From NCBI RefSeq assembly GCF_017115025.1, contig NZ_JABXKM010000099.1, positions 27,903 through 91,902 on the forward strand: a stretch of 64,000 nt of DNA, written 5' to 3'. Shown in pieces: positions 35,259-43,669 of the stretch (positions are counted from its first letter, which is position 1; every line of letters begins with the position of its first letter). The notes beneath the pieces are model-generated. The model searched no databases. It saw nothing but the letters and a program-made list of their open reading frames with translations, and had not been told where the DNA came from. A program made the translations under genes and the position numbers. The DNA comes from Nostoc sp. NOS(2021). Its GTDB lineage: Bacteria; Cyanobacteriota; Cyanobacteriia; Cyanobacteriales; Nostocaceae.

Positions 35259-36032
35259 TTACCAAACTTTCCAAGGAGCCTGACTGTTCTTCCATAGCCC
35301 CTCTAGATAGTTTTTATCGCGTAAAGTATCCATCGGTTGCCAAAAACCATCATGTTTAAAAGCAGATAGCTGTTCCATATCAGCTAGCTTTTCTAATGGC
35401 TCTTGCTCCCACACCGTAGAGTCATCAGCAATTAAGTTGATTACTTCTGGTTCTAACACAAAATAACCGCCATTAATCCAAGCTCCATCACCTTCAGGTT
35501 TTTCCCGAAAGCTGGTGATTTTAGTTTGCTCATTTCCTAAGGAAATGGCTCCAAAACGTCCGGCTGGTTGAACGGCTGTGAGTGTTCCTAATGAATTTTG
35601 TTGTTTATGAAACTTAACTAGCTCGGTGATATTAATATCACTTACACCATCACCATAAGTGAAGCAAAAAGTTTCATTACCAACATGTTCGCTGATTCGC
35701 TTTAAGCGTCCGCCTGTCATTGTATTATCACCCGTATTTACTAAGGTGACACGCCAGGGTTCAGCATAACCAGAATGCACGTTCATCTGGTTAAATCGCA
35801 TGTCAAATGTCACATCTGACATGTGTAAAAAGTAGTTAGCAAAATACTCTTTAATTATGTAACCTTTGTAACCACAACAAATGATGAAGTCATTAATGCC
35901 GTGGGCAGAGTAAGTTTTCATTATGTGCCAGAGAATTGGCTTACCACCAATCTCAACCATCGGCTTGGGTCTGATACTAGTTTCTTCACTGAGGCGTGTA
36001 CCAAGCCCTCCAGCCAAAATCACCGCTTTCAT
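35259..36032 (-). CDS. rfbF: Glucose-1-phosphate cytidylyltransferase
   Basis: 257 aa, the usual length. The nucleotidyltransferase motif MKAVILAGGLGTRLSEETSI with RPKPMVEIGGKPILWHIMK, GYKGYIIKEYFANYF, FTYGDGVSDINITELV and GFWQPMDTLRDKNYLEGLW match RfbF. It makes CDP-glucose from CTP, the entry to CDP-3,6-dideoxy or branched sugars. GAGG lies 8 bp before the ATG at 36032; the 44-codon upstream extension of the open frame is not believed. It is the first gene of the same-strand island, so the main promoter should be in the 500 bp upstream. Confidence 0.93.
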   Translation of the reverse strand: MKAVILAGGLGTRLSEETSIRPKPMVEIGGKPILWHIMKTYSAHGINDFIICCGYKGYIIKEYFANYFLHMSDVTFDMRFNQMNVHSGYAEPWRVTLVNTGDNTMTGGRLKRISEHVGNETFCFTYGDGVSDINITELVKFHKQQNSLGTLTAVQPAGRFGAISLGNEQTKITSFREKPEGDGAWINGGYFVLEPEVINLIADDSTVWEQEPLEKLADMEQLSAFKHDGFWQPMDTLRDKNYLEGLWKNSQAPWKVW

Positions 36033-36539
36033 GCAATTACCTCGGAGATTTGTAGGGATATTATTATTTGACTTTATCGACATGAAGAGGATGCACTTAG
36101 ATAGAGAAAAATTGATTTCTGATTTCTTTTTCTCCGTCAACAATCTAACTGTAATTTTCGGCAAAATTATGAAGGAAATATAAATTAAAATCTTTTCTAT
36201 ATAAAAGCTCTATGAATATCTATAAATACGGAAATAAATTACTCAATCAAATAAAAATATTACCTATAAAATAACTAGGATTAGCGCCAGCTAACCCTAG
36301 TCATGCTTGATTTCTGAAATCAAAATCAATAAGATGTCAGTAACAAAACTTACTTGTTTTTAGAGGATGTTTTCAAAGTATTGGACGAATATAATTCGCT
36401 ACTACACAAGCTCTCGTCTACCTCCGTGGAAAGCAGGCAAATTCAAGGGTTTGTCAACCTACGGAGCTAGGTTTTGTCTCGTGTAACTGAGACTTATAGT
36501 CGCCCAGACAGTAATAAATTAGACTTTACAAACATCCTC
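36033..36539. other. Promoter-side spacer of the polysaccharide island
   Basis: AT-rich, no gene seen. The part next to rfbF (36040-36290) should carry its promoter; no NtcA-type GTA-N8-TAC site was found by eye. About 36360-36500 is a diverged copy, in reverse, of the repeat at 23.9 and 25.6 kb (CTCGTCTACCTCCGTGG, AAATTCAAGGGTTTGT). Confidence 0.5.
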
Positions 36540-38708
36540 TTAGTTAGTTTTTTCCACATTAGTTGAGCCTTGGAATAAAGGGTCACATTTGTTTTCTACG
36601 ACCACGCACATGTTACTGAGTGCTTGCTGATAATTATCCATATCATCTTGGTCAAGAAAGATTTTGGCAGATGCCTGTATATCTTCGATAGCTTTCGTCT
36701 GGTTTTTGTTAGATTGACTACCGCCATATTGTGCCAGTTCATAGCGAACCATGCCTCGTTTGAGATAGGCTTTTGCTAGTTTAGGGCTAATAGTTAATGC
36801 TTGGTTAAAGTCAGCGATCGCTTGATTATATTCTTGCTCATAATTGCTACTATATTGAGCAATTTGATAATAGACAACACCCCGCTGAAAGTAAGCTTCG
36901 GCTTTGGATACATTAAGTTTTATTGCCTGAGTAAAATCTGCGATCGCTCTTTTGTAAGCTTGTTGAGATTCACCGCTATATTTAGCCATTTGGGCGCGGA
37001 CAATCCCCCGTCTGATATAAGCTTCAATTTCATTATTATCCAGACCGATGGCCCGATTATAGTCAGCGATCGCTAGGTTATATTGTTGATCAGGATCGTT
37101 GCTATATTCGGCGAGCATATAGCGGGCATTTCCCCGATTTACAAGAGCTTTGGTTTGATTGGGCTTGATTGTGAGAGCTTGGCTATAATCTGTAACTGCT
37201 CCTTCGTAGTCTTTTAGGTTATAGCGGGCATTGCCACGATTTACAATAGCTATGGCATGTGTCGGTTCTTGTTGAATTGCCTGACTAAAGTTGACAATTG
37301 CTTTGTCATAGTCTCGCTCTTTGTAAGCAGCGTCACCCAGCTGATAGTAATCAGCGAAACTAAGTTTGTTATTTGTCTGGCGAGACTTCAATGTTTGTTG
37401 GGTGTAAGCATTTTGGGAAACCAACGGCTGAGTAAATTTAATCATTACGTCCGCATATCCCAATAAACCAAAACCCAGCAAGCAAAAAATAATCGGGTAC
37501 AATTTTGACTTCTTGGAAGGTTTATAAAACGAACCGCTGGGAGTCATTACTGGATGCCAATAATTAACTAGGTGCGATGACATGGCTCGCTGTGGAAAAC
37601 GCGGTGTCTGGGTGTAGTGCTTTTTGGCTTTGATTCGCGGTTGTAGATGTTCTCTAGCTTCTATAGCCCGATGCGATGGGAAGGGGTCGCGTCCGCCTAA
37701 TCGCACGGTACGTTCACACCACGGACAGCTACGCATGTGGTTGTTGTAGCGATGCTGGGGATTTGTCGTGCAGGTAATCAGGGAATCTTCGGCTTCAGCT
37801 ATTGCTGAGAGCCAAGTCTGGGCACTGGGGCGCAGCAGTGGGTTGTTGTGACCCGCTTCAAAACAACGCACAAATAGTTCTTGTAAGCTGGGATGGAGAA
37901 TTTCCCAAGGGGGTGCAATGGGTGTCGGAAGGTAGGGTACGTGCCGCTTTTCACTGTAAGTGAAATGACCTGATGCAATGCGGGCTTCATAGGGCGGTGG
38001 CTCAATAGCGCCTTGAAAAATCCCCGAAAATGGGTGGGTGCCTTCCATTAAGAGTTGAAATACTAGCACCGCTAACCCAAATAAATCGTGAGAGATTTCG
38101 CGATCGTGCTGGGCAAAAGTTTTATTCTGAAGTTCTGGTGGGGTAAACTCTGGTTTACCTACTGGGCAGCGATAAACAACATTGTTGTTGGGGTCGGGTA
38201 CTTGGAAAGAGTCTGTGTCTATTAAAGTCACCAGTGCGGTGTCACTGACGAGGATATTTGACTCGTTCACATCACCAATACAATATCCACTAGCGTGCAA
38301 AGCTGCAAAAGCCGCCGCCAGATTACGAGCCGTGCGGAGCAGGTACTGATAGTTGAATAGGGGGCAGTGTTGGCGACGGGTTCTGGGGTTGTAAAAGTCG
38401 ATGATTGGACGCATCCCCTGAATATGTGGCATCAAAAAGCCAAGGATGCTATTTTTGCCATCTGCTGCCCGTAATAAATCCTCTGGCCAAGCGATAGAGA
38501 TATGCCCCAAACTAGCCGTCGGGTTTTCTGGCGGGTTGGCAAGCATCGCCTGGAGTTTATCAGCATGGGCAGTTGTTGGCTTGTGGTAAATCTTCGCCAC
38601 CAAGTTGCTATCGGATGGCACTGCATAAACACAAGCTTCACCGCCACGCCCCAAACTGACATTGAGGCTGAGGATTTCTTTTCTAGGGGAACAACGTAGT
38701 ACCTGCAT
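36540..38708 (-). CDS. Protein kinase-like protein with CxxC motif, membrane helix and TPR repeats
   Basis: 722 aa. Kinase domain 15-305: glycine loop SLGRGGEACVYAV, Lys in VAKIYHK (about K39), catalytic loop GDVNESNILV (D146, N151) lacking the HRD histidine, and metal Asp in LIDTDSF. A short CPWC motif (328-331) follows, then a membrane helix at 404-420, then five or more TPR units (450-700) with YDKAIVNFSQAIQQEPTHAI-type repeats. This kinase form belongs to the TerY-P triad with the upstream PP2C and VWA genes (51-57 bp spacings). Fusion to a membrane TPR module is notable. It is likely a signalling or stress-response kinase; targets unknown. Confidence 0.87.
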   Translation of the reverse strand: MQVLRCSPRKEILSLNVSLGRGGEACVYAVPSDSNLVAKIYHKPTTAHADKLQAMLANPPENPTASLGHISIAWPEDLLRAADGKNSILGFLMPHIQGMRPIIDFYNPRTRRQHCPLFNYQYLLRTARNLAAAFAALHASGYCIGDVNESNILVSDTALVTLIDTDSFQVPDPNNNVVYRCPVGKPEFTPPELQNKTFAQHDREISHDLFGLAVLVFQLLMEGTHPFSGIFQGAIEPPPYEARIASGHFTYSEKRHVPYLPTPIAPPWEILHPSLQELFVRCFEAGHNNPLLRPSAQTWLSAIAEAEDSLITCTTNPQHRYNNHMRSCPWCERTVRLGGRDPFPSHRAIEAREHLQPRIKAKKHYTQTPRFPQRAMSSHLVNYWHPVMTPSGSFYKPSKKSKLYPIIFCLLGFGLLGYADVMIKFTQPLVSQNAYTQQTLKSRQTNNKLSFADYYQLGDAAYKERDYDKAIVNFSQAIQQEPTHAIAIVNRGNARYNLKDYEGAVTDYSQALTIKPNQTKALVNRGNARYMLAEYSNDPDQQYNLAIADYNRAIGLDNNEIEAYIRRGIVRAQMAKYSGESQQAYKRAIADFTQAIKLNVSKAEAYFQRGVVYYQIAQYSSNYEQEYNQAIADFNQALTISPKLAKAYLKRGMVRYELAQYGGSQSNKNQTKAIEDIQASAKIFLDQDDMDNYQQALSNMCVVVENKCDPLFQGSTNVEKTN

Positions 38709-38765
38709 AATGAAATTACCGCTAACGGGAGTTATTGTAAGATGTGAAACCTGTAGATGTATTGC

Positions 38766-39548
38766 TCATGAGTCGTTGAATGCAGCTATAATGAGTGTCA
38801 AATCATCATCAGTGCGTTGTGTAATCCGCTCTGAGCGTAAAAATTTTACCAACTGCTCCTTCGCTTCTGTCTTATCCTCGGTATTGGCTACAAATTCAAA
38901 CAGGGGAAAAAAGAACGGTTTGTGAGGTTCGCCAACAACCATATTCAAAGCCAGCATTTGTAGTCCGTCAGTAATGATACCAACATTTACGATGTCTGTA
39001 CGCCATAATCTCATCTGCACCGTATCTAAGGCAGTAGGCGAAGTTAAAAAAGTGGTTTCGTTGATGTATTCACCGCTATCAGGTATAGTCAGTGCTAAGA
39101 GGTTGCCCATACCATCTTTTGCCACTGCCAAACCATCACCTATCTGTGCCACAGCGACAACTTCTGGTGTGGCAATCATCATAATTAAGGTAGTTGCTAA
39201 ATCTTGAGGCTGTTTGTCACAAGTAGCCGCCTCATCCTCCACAGCTTTTTTAGCCGCTAGTATGGCATCATTTAAGAGCGATCGCACATCAGCATCATCA
39301 GTCAACATTTTTCGGGTCAGTCCAATGGTTGAAATGTTTTCTATTGCTGTCTCCACAGCAATCATCGCTCCCACTTTCCCAAGACTAGCAGAACCCGCGC
39401 CATCTGCTGCGGCGGCCACTAAAACATTATCTGACAATATCTGCCAGTGATGAGCATCCTGACATAACTGCTTGTTTTTTAAGTGACTTGTACCACATAC
39501 AGACGCAGCCACAATCCGCCATTGAGCAATCTGTTTTGATATGTTCAT
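38766..39548 (-). CDS. PP2C-family protein phosphatase (PP2C_2 type)
   Basis: 260 aa. Metal-binding motifs VAAAADGAGSASLGKVGAMI, AVAQIGDGLAVAK, NVGIITDGLQML and TDDDLTLIIAAF match the PP2C fold. It begins with WRIVAASVCGTSHLKNKQLCQDAH, the usual first strand where the substrate-site Asp lies. An in-frame TTG upstream (39563) is less likely than the ATG at 39548. It is the middle gene of the VWA-phosphatase-kinase operon and should oppose the downstream kinase. Confidence 0.9.
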   Translation of the reverse strand: MNISKQIAQWRIVAASVCGTSHLKNKQLCQDAHHWQILSDNVLVAAAADGAGSASLGKVGAMIAVETAIENISTIGLTRKMLTDDADVRSLLNDAILAAKKAVEDEAATCDKQPQDLATTLIMMIATPEVVAVAQIGDGLAVAKDGMGNLLALTIPDSGEYINETTFLTSPTALDTVQMRLWRTDIVNVGIITDGLQMLALNMVVGEPHKPFFFPLFEFVANTEDKTEAKEQLVKFLRSERITQRTDDDLTLIIAAFNDS

Positions 39549-39599
39549 AGATTTTTTTTTCAACAGCTAGCTGTCTAAACATCAAGCTGCGATTTTTAA

Positions 39600-40274
39600 T
39601 TAAACAGTCCCCCAACCAATCGGCGGTAGTGCTACCTGTTCGTCCACCTGCGAATGGGAAACAGCTGACATACTAGTTGACAACCAGACAAACATTTCGA
39701 TAAAATTTAATCCTTTCAGTTTCAGGGGGGTACGCACAGTTATTTGATTTAAACGCGTCATATTCGCATTTTCTACACCTACCGTAAAAAATGCTACACG
39801 TTTATTTGCTTCATCTCCCTGTAAGCGCTGGGCTGCTTGCTCTACTACATGCTCTAACTCGCCTTGCGGTTCTCCATCGGTAATCATAAATACCCAAGGA
39901 CGATAGTAAGCAATCCCATTGGCACGATACTGAGATTTCCGCTCTTGAATTATGTCTAAAGCTTTATGAATTCCTGCACCCATCGTAGTCAAGCCCTGTG
40001 CTGTCAAAATAGGCGGATTGAATAGATCGGCAGTCACAAAGTCTTGTACTACATTGATATTACTATCAAAAGTGACGATCGCCACTTCCACCCGTCTTGC
40101 GGCTAAGGAATTTTTGACTAATTCATCCTTTAAACTTAGTAAACCCTGATTTAAAGCCTCAATCGGATCTCCTTGCATCGAACCAGATGTGTCTAGCAAA
40201 AGCACACAAGGACAACGTGGTTCTGGGTTCTCAGCAAATTCTACTACTTCATCAAGTCTTAATGTATCATGCAT
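39600..40274 (-). CDS. TerY-like VWA-domain protein
   Basis: 224 aa, one von Willebrand A domain. The MIDAS motif CVLLLDTSGSMQGDPIEALN, then LTTMGAGIHKAL and FMITDGEPQGELEHVV give all metal ligands. These TerY-type proteins accompany PP2C and kinase genes in stress-response and suspected anti-phage operons. The ATG at 40274 is preferred to an in-frame TTG 27 bp upstream. It is the first gene of the triad; the C-terminus ends ALPPIGWGTV. Confidence 0.9.
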   Translation of the reverse strand: MHDTLRLDEVVEFAENPEPRCPCVLLLDTSGSMQGDPIEALNQGLLSLKDELVKNSLAARRVEVAIVTFDSNINVVQDFVTADLFNPPILTAQGLTTMGAGIHKALDIIQERKSQYRANGIAYYRPWVFMITDGEPQGELEHVVEQAAQRLQGDEANKRVAFFTVGVENANMTRLNQITVRTPLKLKGLNFIEMFVWLSTSMSAVSHSQVDEQVALPPIGWGTV

Positions 40275-41145
40275 AACTTTTTGTGTTATGTTAAAGTTCA
40301 AAGCTTTATTTCCCTTTTCTCAGAGTGTATAATTCCAGTCGCCGAGCCGACTACAGAATATAGTATCTAGTGGTAGATGCTCTAATCTTTATTAAACAAA
40401 TTATTTTCATGAAGTTCACTATATATTTAAGAAGAACTTGATCACAGCTTAGTTTAGCAAAAAAGAGTTTATCAAAACCCAGCATTACCTGTTGTAATGT
40501 ATCTACCAAAAATTTATATCCCTTAAACCTACAGTACAATAAATACGTAAACTTTCCTAGATAAGTTTTTAAAGATTTTATGTAGGAGAATCCTTCCTTT
40601 ATAGAAAAGTGATCAACCATAATTAAGAGCGTTAGCTTTAGAAGTATACCAGTGTAACTGCGCGAACTTGGAATCAAATTTACCTGTTTTTTGTGAGTGG
40701 GCATAAATAAACGTCATTACTAGGGTCTTCAACCAAGAGTTGTCGATAGTGAGTAAAATCCAGAAGTAACCAACATCTACCCATAGTCTATAGGAATCCG
40801 ATTTGATTTCTGAACTTACTTGCGTAGGGAGGGAACTCTTAACAGGGAACAGGAAAGAAGGGAATAGATGTGTACTGAGTTATTTCAAAAATCAAATACG
40901 AGTCCTATAGCGATGATAAGTGTTTACTTTTATTCATACCCACTTACTTGTTTTTAGAGATAAATTAAGTAGAGCGTGCTAAATATCACAGAGAAGTTGA
41001 AAAAATTATAATTTTTAATATATATACATATTTTAAGATAAATAATTTGTGCGTAGAGAAATATTACAAAGAAGAGAATACTTCATAGATCATATTTTCA
41101 ATCTACAAATGTTCGGTTGTTGATTCCGTAAAAAACTTGAAAAAT
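40275..41145. other. Divergent AT-rich spacer with one MITE-like element
   Basis: Lies between divergent operons and should hold both promoters. A minus-strand open frame (40351-40704, 117 codons) has no recognisable motif or ribosome site and is not called. A 123-bp inverted-repeat element is at 40788-40910. Confidence 0.55.
40788..40910. mobile_element. 123-bp MITE-like element with CTATAGGA ends
   Basis: Left end CTATAGGAATCCGATTTGAT and right end, reversed, CTATAGGACTCGTATTTGAT are inverted repeats of about 26 bp with few mismatches. The interior is G+A rich (GGGAACAGGAAAGAAGGG) with no coding potential. Confidence 0.7.
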
Positions 41146-42552
41146 ATGAATAATTCCGGTGCATTCACCAAACTACGTCCTCTAAGTTTGTTAAGACAGT
41201 TATCCAATTCTTCCGACAGTACTTGTTTACAAGCATTGAGTAACTCAGTTTCTTGGTCGATTTACCTAGAACAGGGCAAAATAACCTATGCTACCCATTC
41301 AGTGGAACCATTTGATCGATTAGAACGTCATTTGCGTCGCCTTAGCCACCAAATTCCACTGCTTACCAGTGAGGTTCGTGTTCAATTACGTCTGATGTTT
41401 GAACCTGACTCACACAGTCAGTTAATCGAACATGATAGTAATTCTAAAAGCCACCCTCCTGAGTATCAGGCTATATCCTGGCTTGTTAGTCAACAACATC
41501 TACATTCTACACAAGCAGCAGTGCTAGTTCAGGAATTAGTTAAAGAGGTGATTGAATCATTTTTGCTCATCAAAGAAGGTACTTATGAATTAACAGAACC
41601 AGTTAATAGAATGGCAAAAATTTGTCGGCTAGATGTAGAAAAAATTCTAGAACGTTGCCAAATACGATTACAGAATTGGCAGGCTTTTGTTCCACAAATT
41701 TCTTCTCCATATCAACGTCCATATCTGTTGATTAACAGCAAACTTGAGGAAAAAGATTTACCAAACCTCCAGCCAGATTTAACTAATTGGATGAAGGGTT
41801 TCAGCCTGTGTCATCTGGCTGTAATTTTGAATCAAGATGAAATCCAACTGGCTCGCAATTTATACCCTTACATCGTTAAGGGTGCGATTATATTGCATGA
41901 ACCTGATCCACCATTTGATAAATTACCAAAGATATTTGAAGAGCGATATCTACGACGGGCTACGCCTACGCTTTTCTCAAAATTAATTACAGAGTTAGTT
42001 GACACCAAAGAAAAACTAAGTATCACCGTCAACTCTTACCCAGATATTTCTGAAGAGAATATAGCACCTGTTCAGCGATTACCACAGATTTCCACTCCTC
42101 CAAAAGAAAACTTTCAGGAACCAACAATATCAAATAACATAAATCCTGCTTCCCAAAGAGTAACGGCTGCTACTGTAACGGCAGAAAAAGTCCACAAAAT
42201 CGTTTCTGTAGATGATAGCCCGACAATTCTCAAAGAAATTAGCCATTTCTTAGAAAATGAAAATTTTTCTGTAGTGACTATCAACGATCCAGTAAAAGCA
42301 GTTTTGTCAATTATAAGGCACAAACCAGACTTAATTTTGCTGGATTTAAACATGTTAGGAATCGATGGTTATGAATTGTGTCGGATTATACGAAATAATT
42401 CAATATTTAAGAAGACTCCGATCATTTTTGTCACTGGAAGTAAAGGGATTGTAGACAAAGTAAAAGCGAAATTAGTCGGGGCATCTGGATATCTGACTAA
42501 ACCGTTTACTCGCGCCGAATTACTGAAAATAGTTTTCATGCATTTGGCTTAA
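41146..42552 (+). CDS. PatA-like response regulator (PATAN domain plus C-terminal receiver)
   Basis: 468 aa. The N-terminal region (about 10-280) resembles the PATAN/DUF4388 domain of cyanobacterial PatA-type regulators (LEQGKITYATHSVEPFDRLE). A receiver domain occupies about 348-465: acidic pair SVDDS, phosphoacceptor Asp near residue 400 in LILLDLNMLG, Thr in FVTGS and Lys in YLTKPF. PatA proteins affect heterocyst pattern or phototaxis; which role here is unknown. A REP-like stretch (CGACGGGCTACGCCTACGC, about 41955-41973) is read as RRATPT between the domains. Next gene encodes a lone receiver. Confidence 0.87.
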   Translation: MNNSGAFTKLRPLSLLRQLSNSSDSTCLQALSNSVSWSIYLEQGKITYATHSVEPFDRLERHLRRLSHQIPLLTSEVRVQLRLMFEPDSHSQLIEHDSNSKSHPPEYQAISWLVSQQHLHSTQAAVLVQELVKEVIESFLLIKEGTYELTEPVNRMAKICRLDVEKILERCQIRLQNWQAFVPQISSPYQRPYLLINSKLEEKDLPNLQPDLTNWMKGFSLCHLAVILNQDEIQLARNLYPYIVKGAIILHEPDPPFDKLPKIFEERYLRRATPTLFSKLITELVDTKEKLSITVNSYPDISEENIAPVQRLPQISTPPKENFQEPTISNNINPASQRVTAATVTAEKVHKIVSVDDSPTILKEISHFLENENFSVVTINDPVKAVLSIIRHKPDLILLDLNMLGIDGYELCRIIRNNSIFKKTPIIFVTGSKGIVDKVKAKLVGASGYLTKPFTRAELLKIVFMHLA

Positions 42553-42599
42553 ATTAACGATAAAATATAACGACTTTGAGCTAGTGAGGATAAATCAAT

Positions 42600-42962
42600 A
42601 TGGCTACAGTTTTAGTTGTCGAAGATGCTCCTTCTCAGTTGGAGTTAATCAATAGTTTTTTAAGAGACAGTGGACACACGGTAATTAAAGCTTATGATGC
42701 CAAAGATGGGATGAGCAAGGCAATAAATCACCAGCCAGATGCGATTATTACTGATGTGGTAATGCCAGAAATTAGCGGTTTTGAATTCTGTCGCCAACTG
42801 AAAAGAAATCCAGCAACTCAAAAAGTACCAATTATTATTTGTAGTTCCAAAAATCAGCCGATTGACCGAATTTGGGGAATGCGACAAGGTGCAAATGTTT
42901 ATTTAACTAAGCCTTTTACTAAACAACAATTACTAAATGCGCTCAAATCTCTTGTAGAGTAA
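42600..42962 (+). CDS. CheY-like single-domain response regulator
   Basis: 120 aa, a receiver only. Acidic pocket E8-D9 (VVEDAPS), phosphoacceptor D52 in IITDVVMPE, and K104 in YLTKPF. There is no output domain, as in PilH/CheY-type partners of PatA-like regulators in cyanobacterial chemotaxis-type clusters. A GAGGA ribosome site is 9 bp upstream. It is 47 bp after the PatA-like gene and likely co-transcribed. No histidine kinase is nearby. Confidence 0.92.
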   Translation: MATVLVVEDAPSQLELINSFLRDSGHTVIKAYDAKDGMSKAINHQPDAIITDVVMPEISGFEFCRQLKRNPATQKVPIIICSSKNQPIDRIWGMRQGANVYLTKPFTKQQLLNALKSLVE

Positions 42963-43001
42963 GAGAGATAATTCGTAATTATTAATTAGAAGAATCTGTA
43001 C

Positions 43002-43202
43002 ATGGCTACTAATCTAGAAATTGACGAAAACTTAATTAAGGAAGCTCTGGAACTTGGTGGTCATCCAACTAAGGATGCCGTTGTTGAAGAGGCATTACGA
43101 GAGTATATACAACGTCGAAAGCAACTGAAAATTCTGGAGCTATTTGGCACGATTGAATACGAAGATGATTATGACTACAAGCAACAACGCCGGAGTAGAT
43201 GA
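43002..43202 (+). CDS. vapB: VapB-type antitoxin
   Basis: 66 aa. MATNLEIDENLIKEALELGG and TKDAVVEEALREYIQRRKQL form the ribbon-helix-helix start seen in DUF2191/VapB antitoxins; the acidic tail binds the toxin. It overlaps the toxin gene by 4 bp and probably represses its own operon. Confidence 0.92.
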   Translation: MATNLEIDENLIKEALELGGHPTKDAVVEEALREYIQRRKQLKILELFGTIEYEDDYDYKQQRRSR

Positions 43203-43603
43203 AAGTCATTGTTGATACTTCCGTCTGGTCTTTAGCTCTCAGACGCAATTATAAAGTTGACAACTTACCCCATGTTGCAGTGTTACGAGAATTAATTACT
43301 GATGGTCGAGTTGCTTTGCTGGGTGCTGTCCGACAAGAGATACTCTCAGGGATTCGTGACGCTAACCAATACAATCGGCTAAAAAGTTATCTCCGTGCAT
43401 TTCCCAATCTTGAATTAGATATGGAAGACTATGAACTTGCTTCTGAGTTTTATAACACTTGCCGAAGCAATGGTATACAAGGTGCAAACACAGATTTCCT
43501 CATTTGTTCCACTGCATCTCGGAGAAATTACACAATAATAACCACAGATAAAGATTTTGATAATTTCAGTCAGCATATTCCGATAACGTTGTTTCAATGC
43601 TAA
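43199..43603 (+). CDS. vapC: VapC-type PIN-domain ribonuclease toxin
   Basis: 134 aa. The PIN-domain acidic residues are readable: D6 in VDTSVWSLALRR, E47 in VRQEILSG, D99 in NTDFLICSTA and D117 in TTDKDF. The fold cleaves RNA with Mg ions. It overlaps the antitoxin by ATGA. Complete and probably functional. Confidence 0.93.
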   Translation: MKVIVDTSVWSLALRRNYKVDNLPHVAVLRELITDGRVALLGAVRQEILSGIRDANQYNRLKSYLRAFPNLELDMEDYELASEFYNTCRSNGIQGANTDFLICSTASRRNYTIITTDKDFDNFSQHIPITLFQC

Positions 43604-43669
43604 GTCTACGCTATTTACCCTGCACTCAAGTTAAAAATTTTCATCTCAGGCGATCGCATTGTAACAAAG

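Noticed and set aside
36033..36300. NtcA-type GTA-N8-TAC site upstream of rfbF
   Set aside because: Searched by eye; no match with correct spacing was found.
40351..40704. 117-codon minus-strand frame upstream of the VWA gene
   Set aside because: Low-complexity hydrophobic/basic text, no ribosome site and no recognisable motif; more likely chance in AT-rich DNA.
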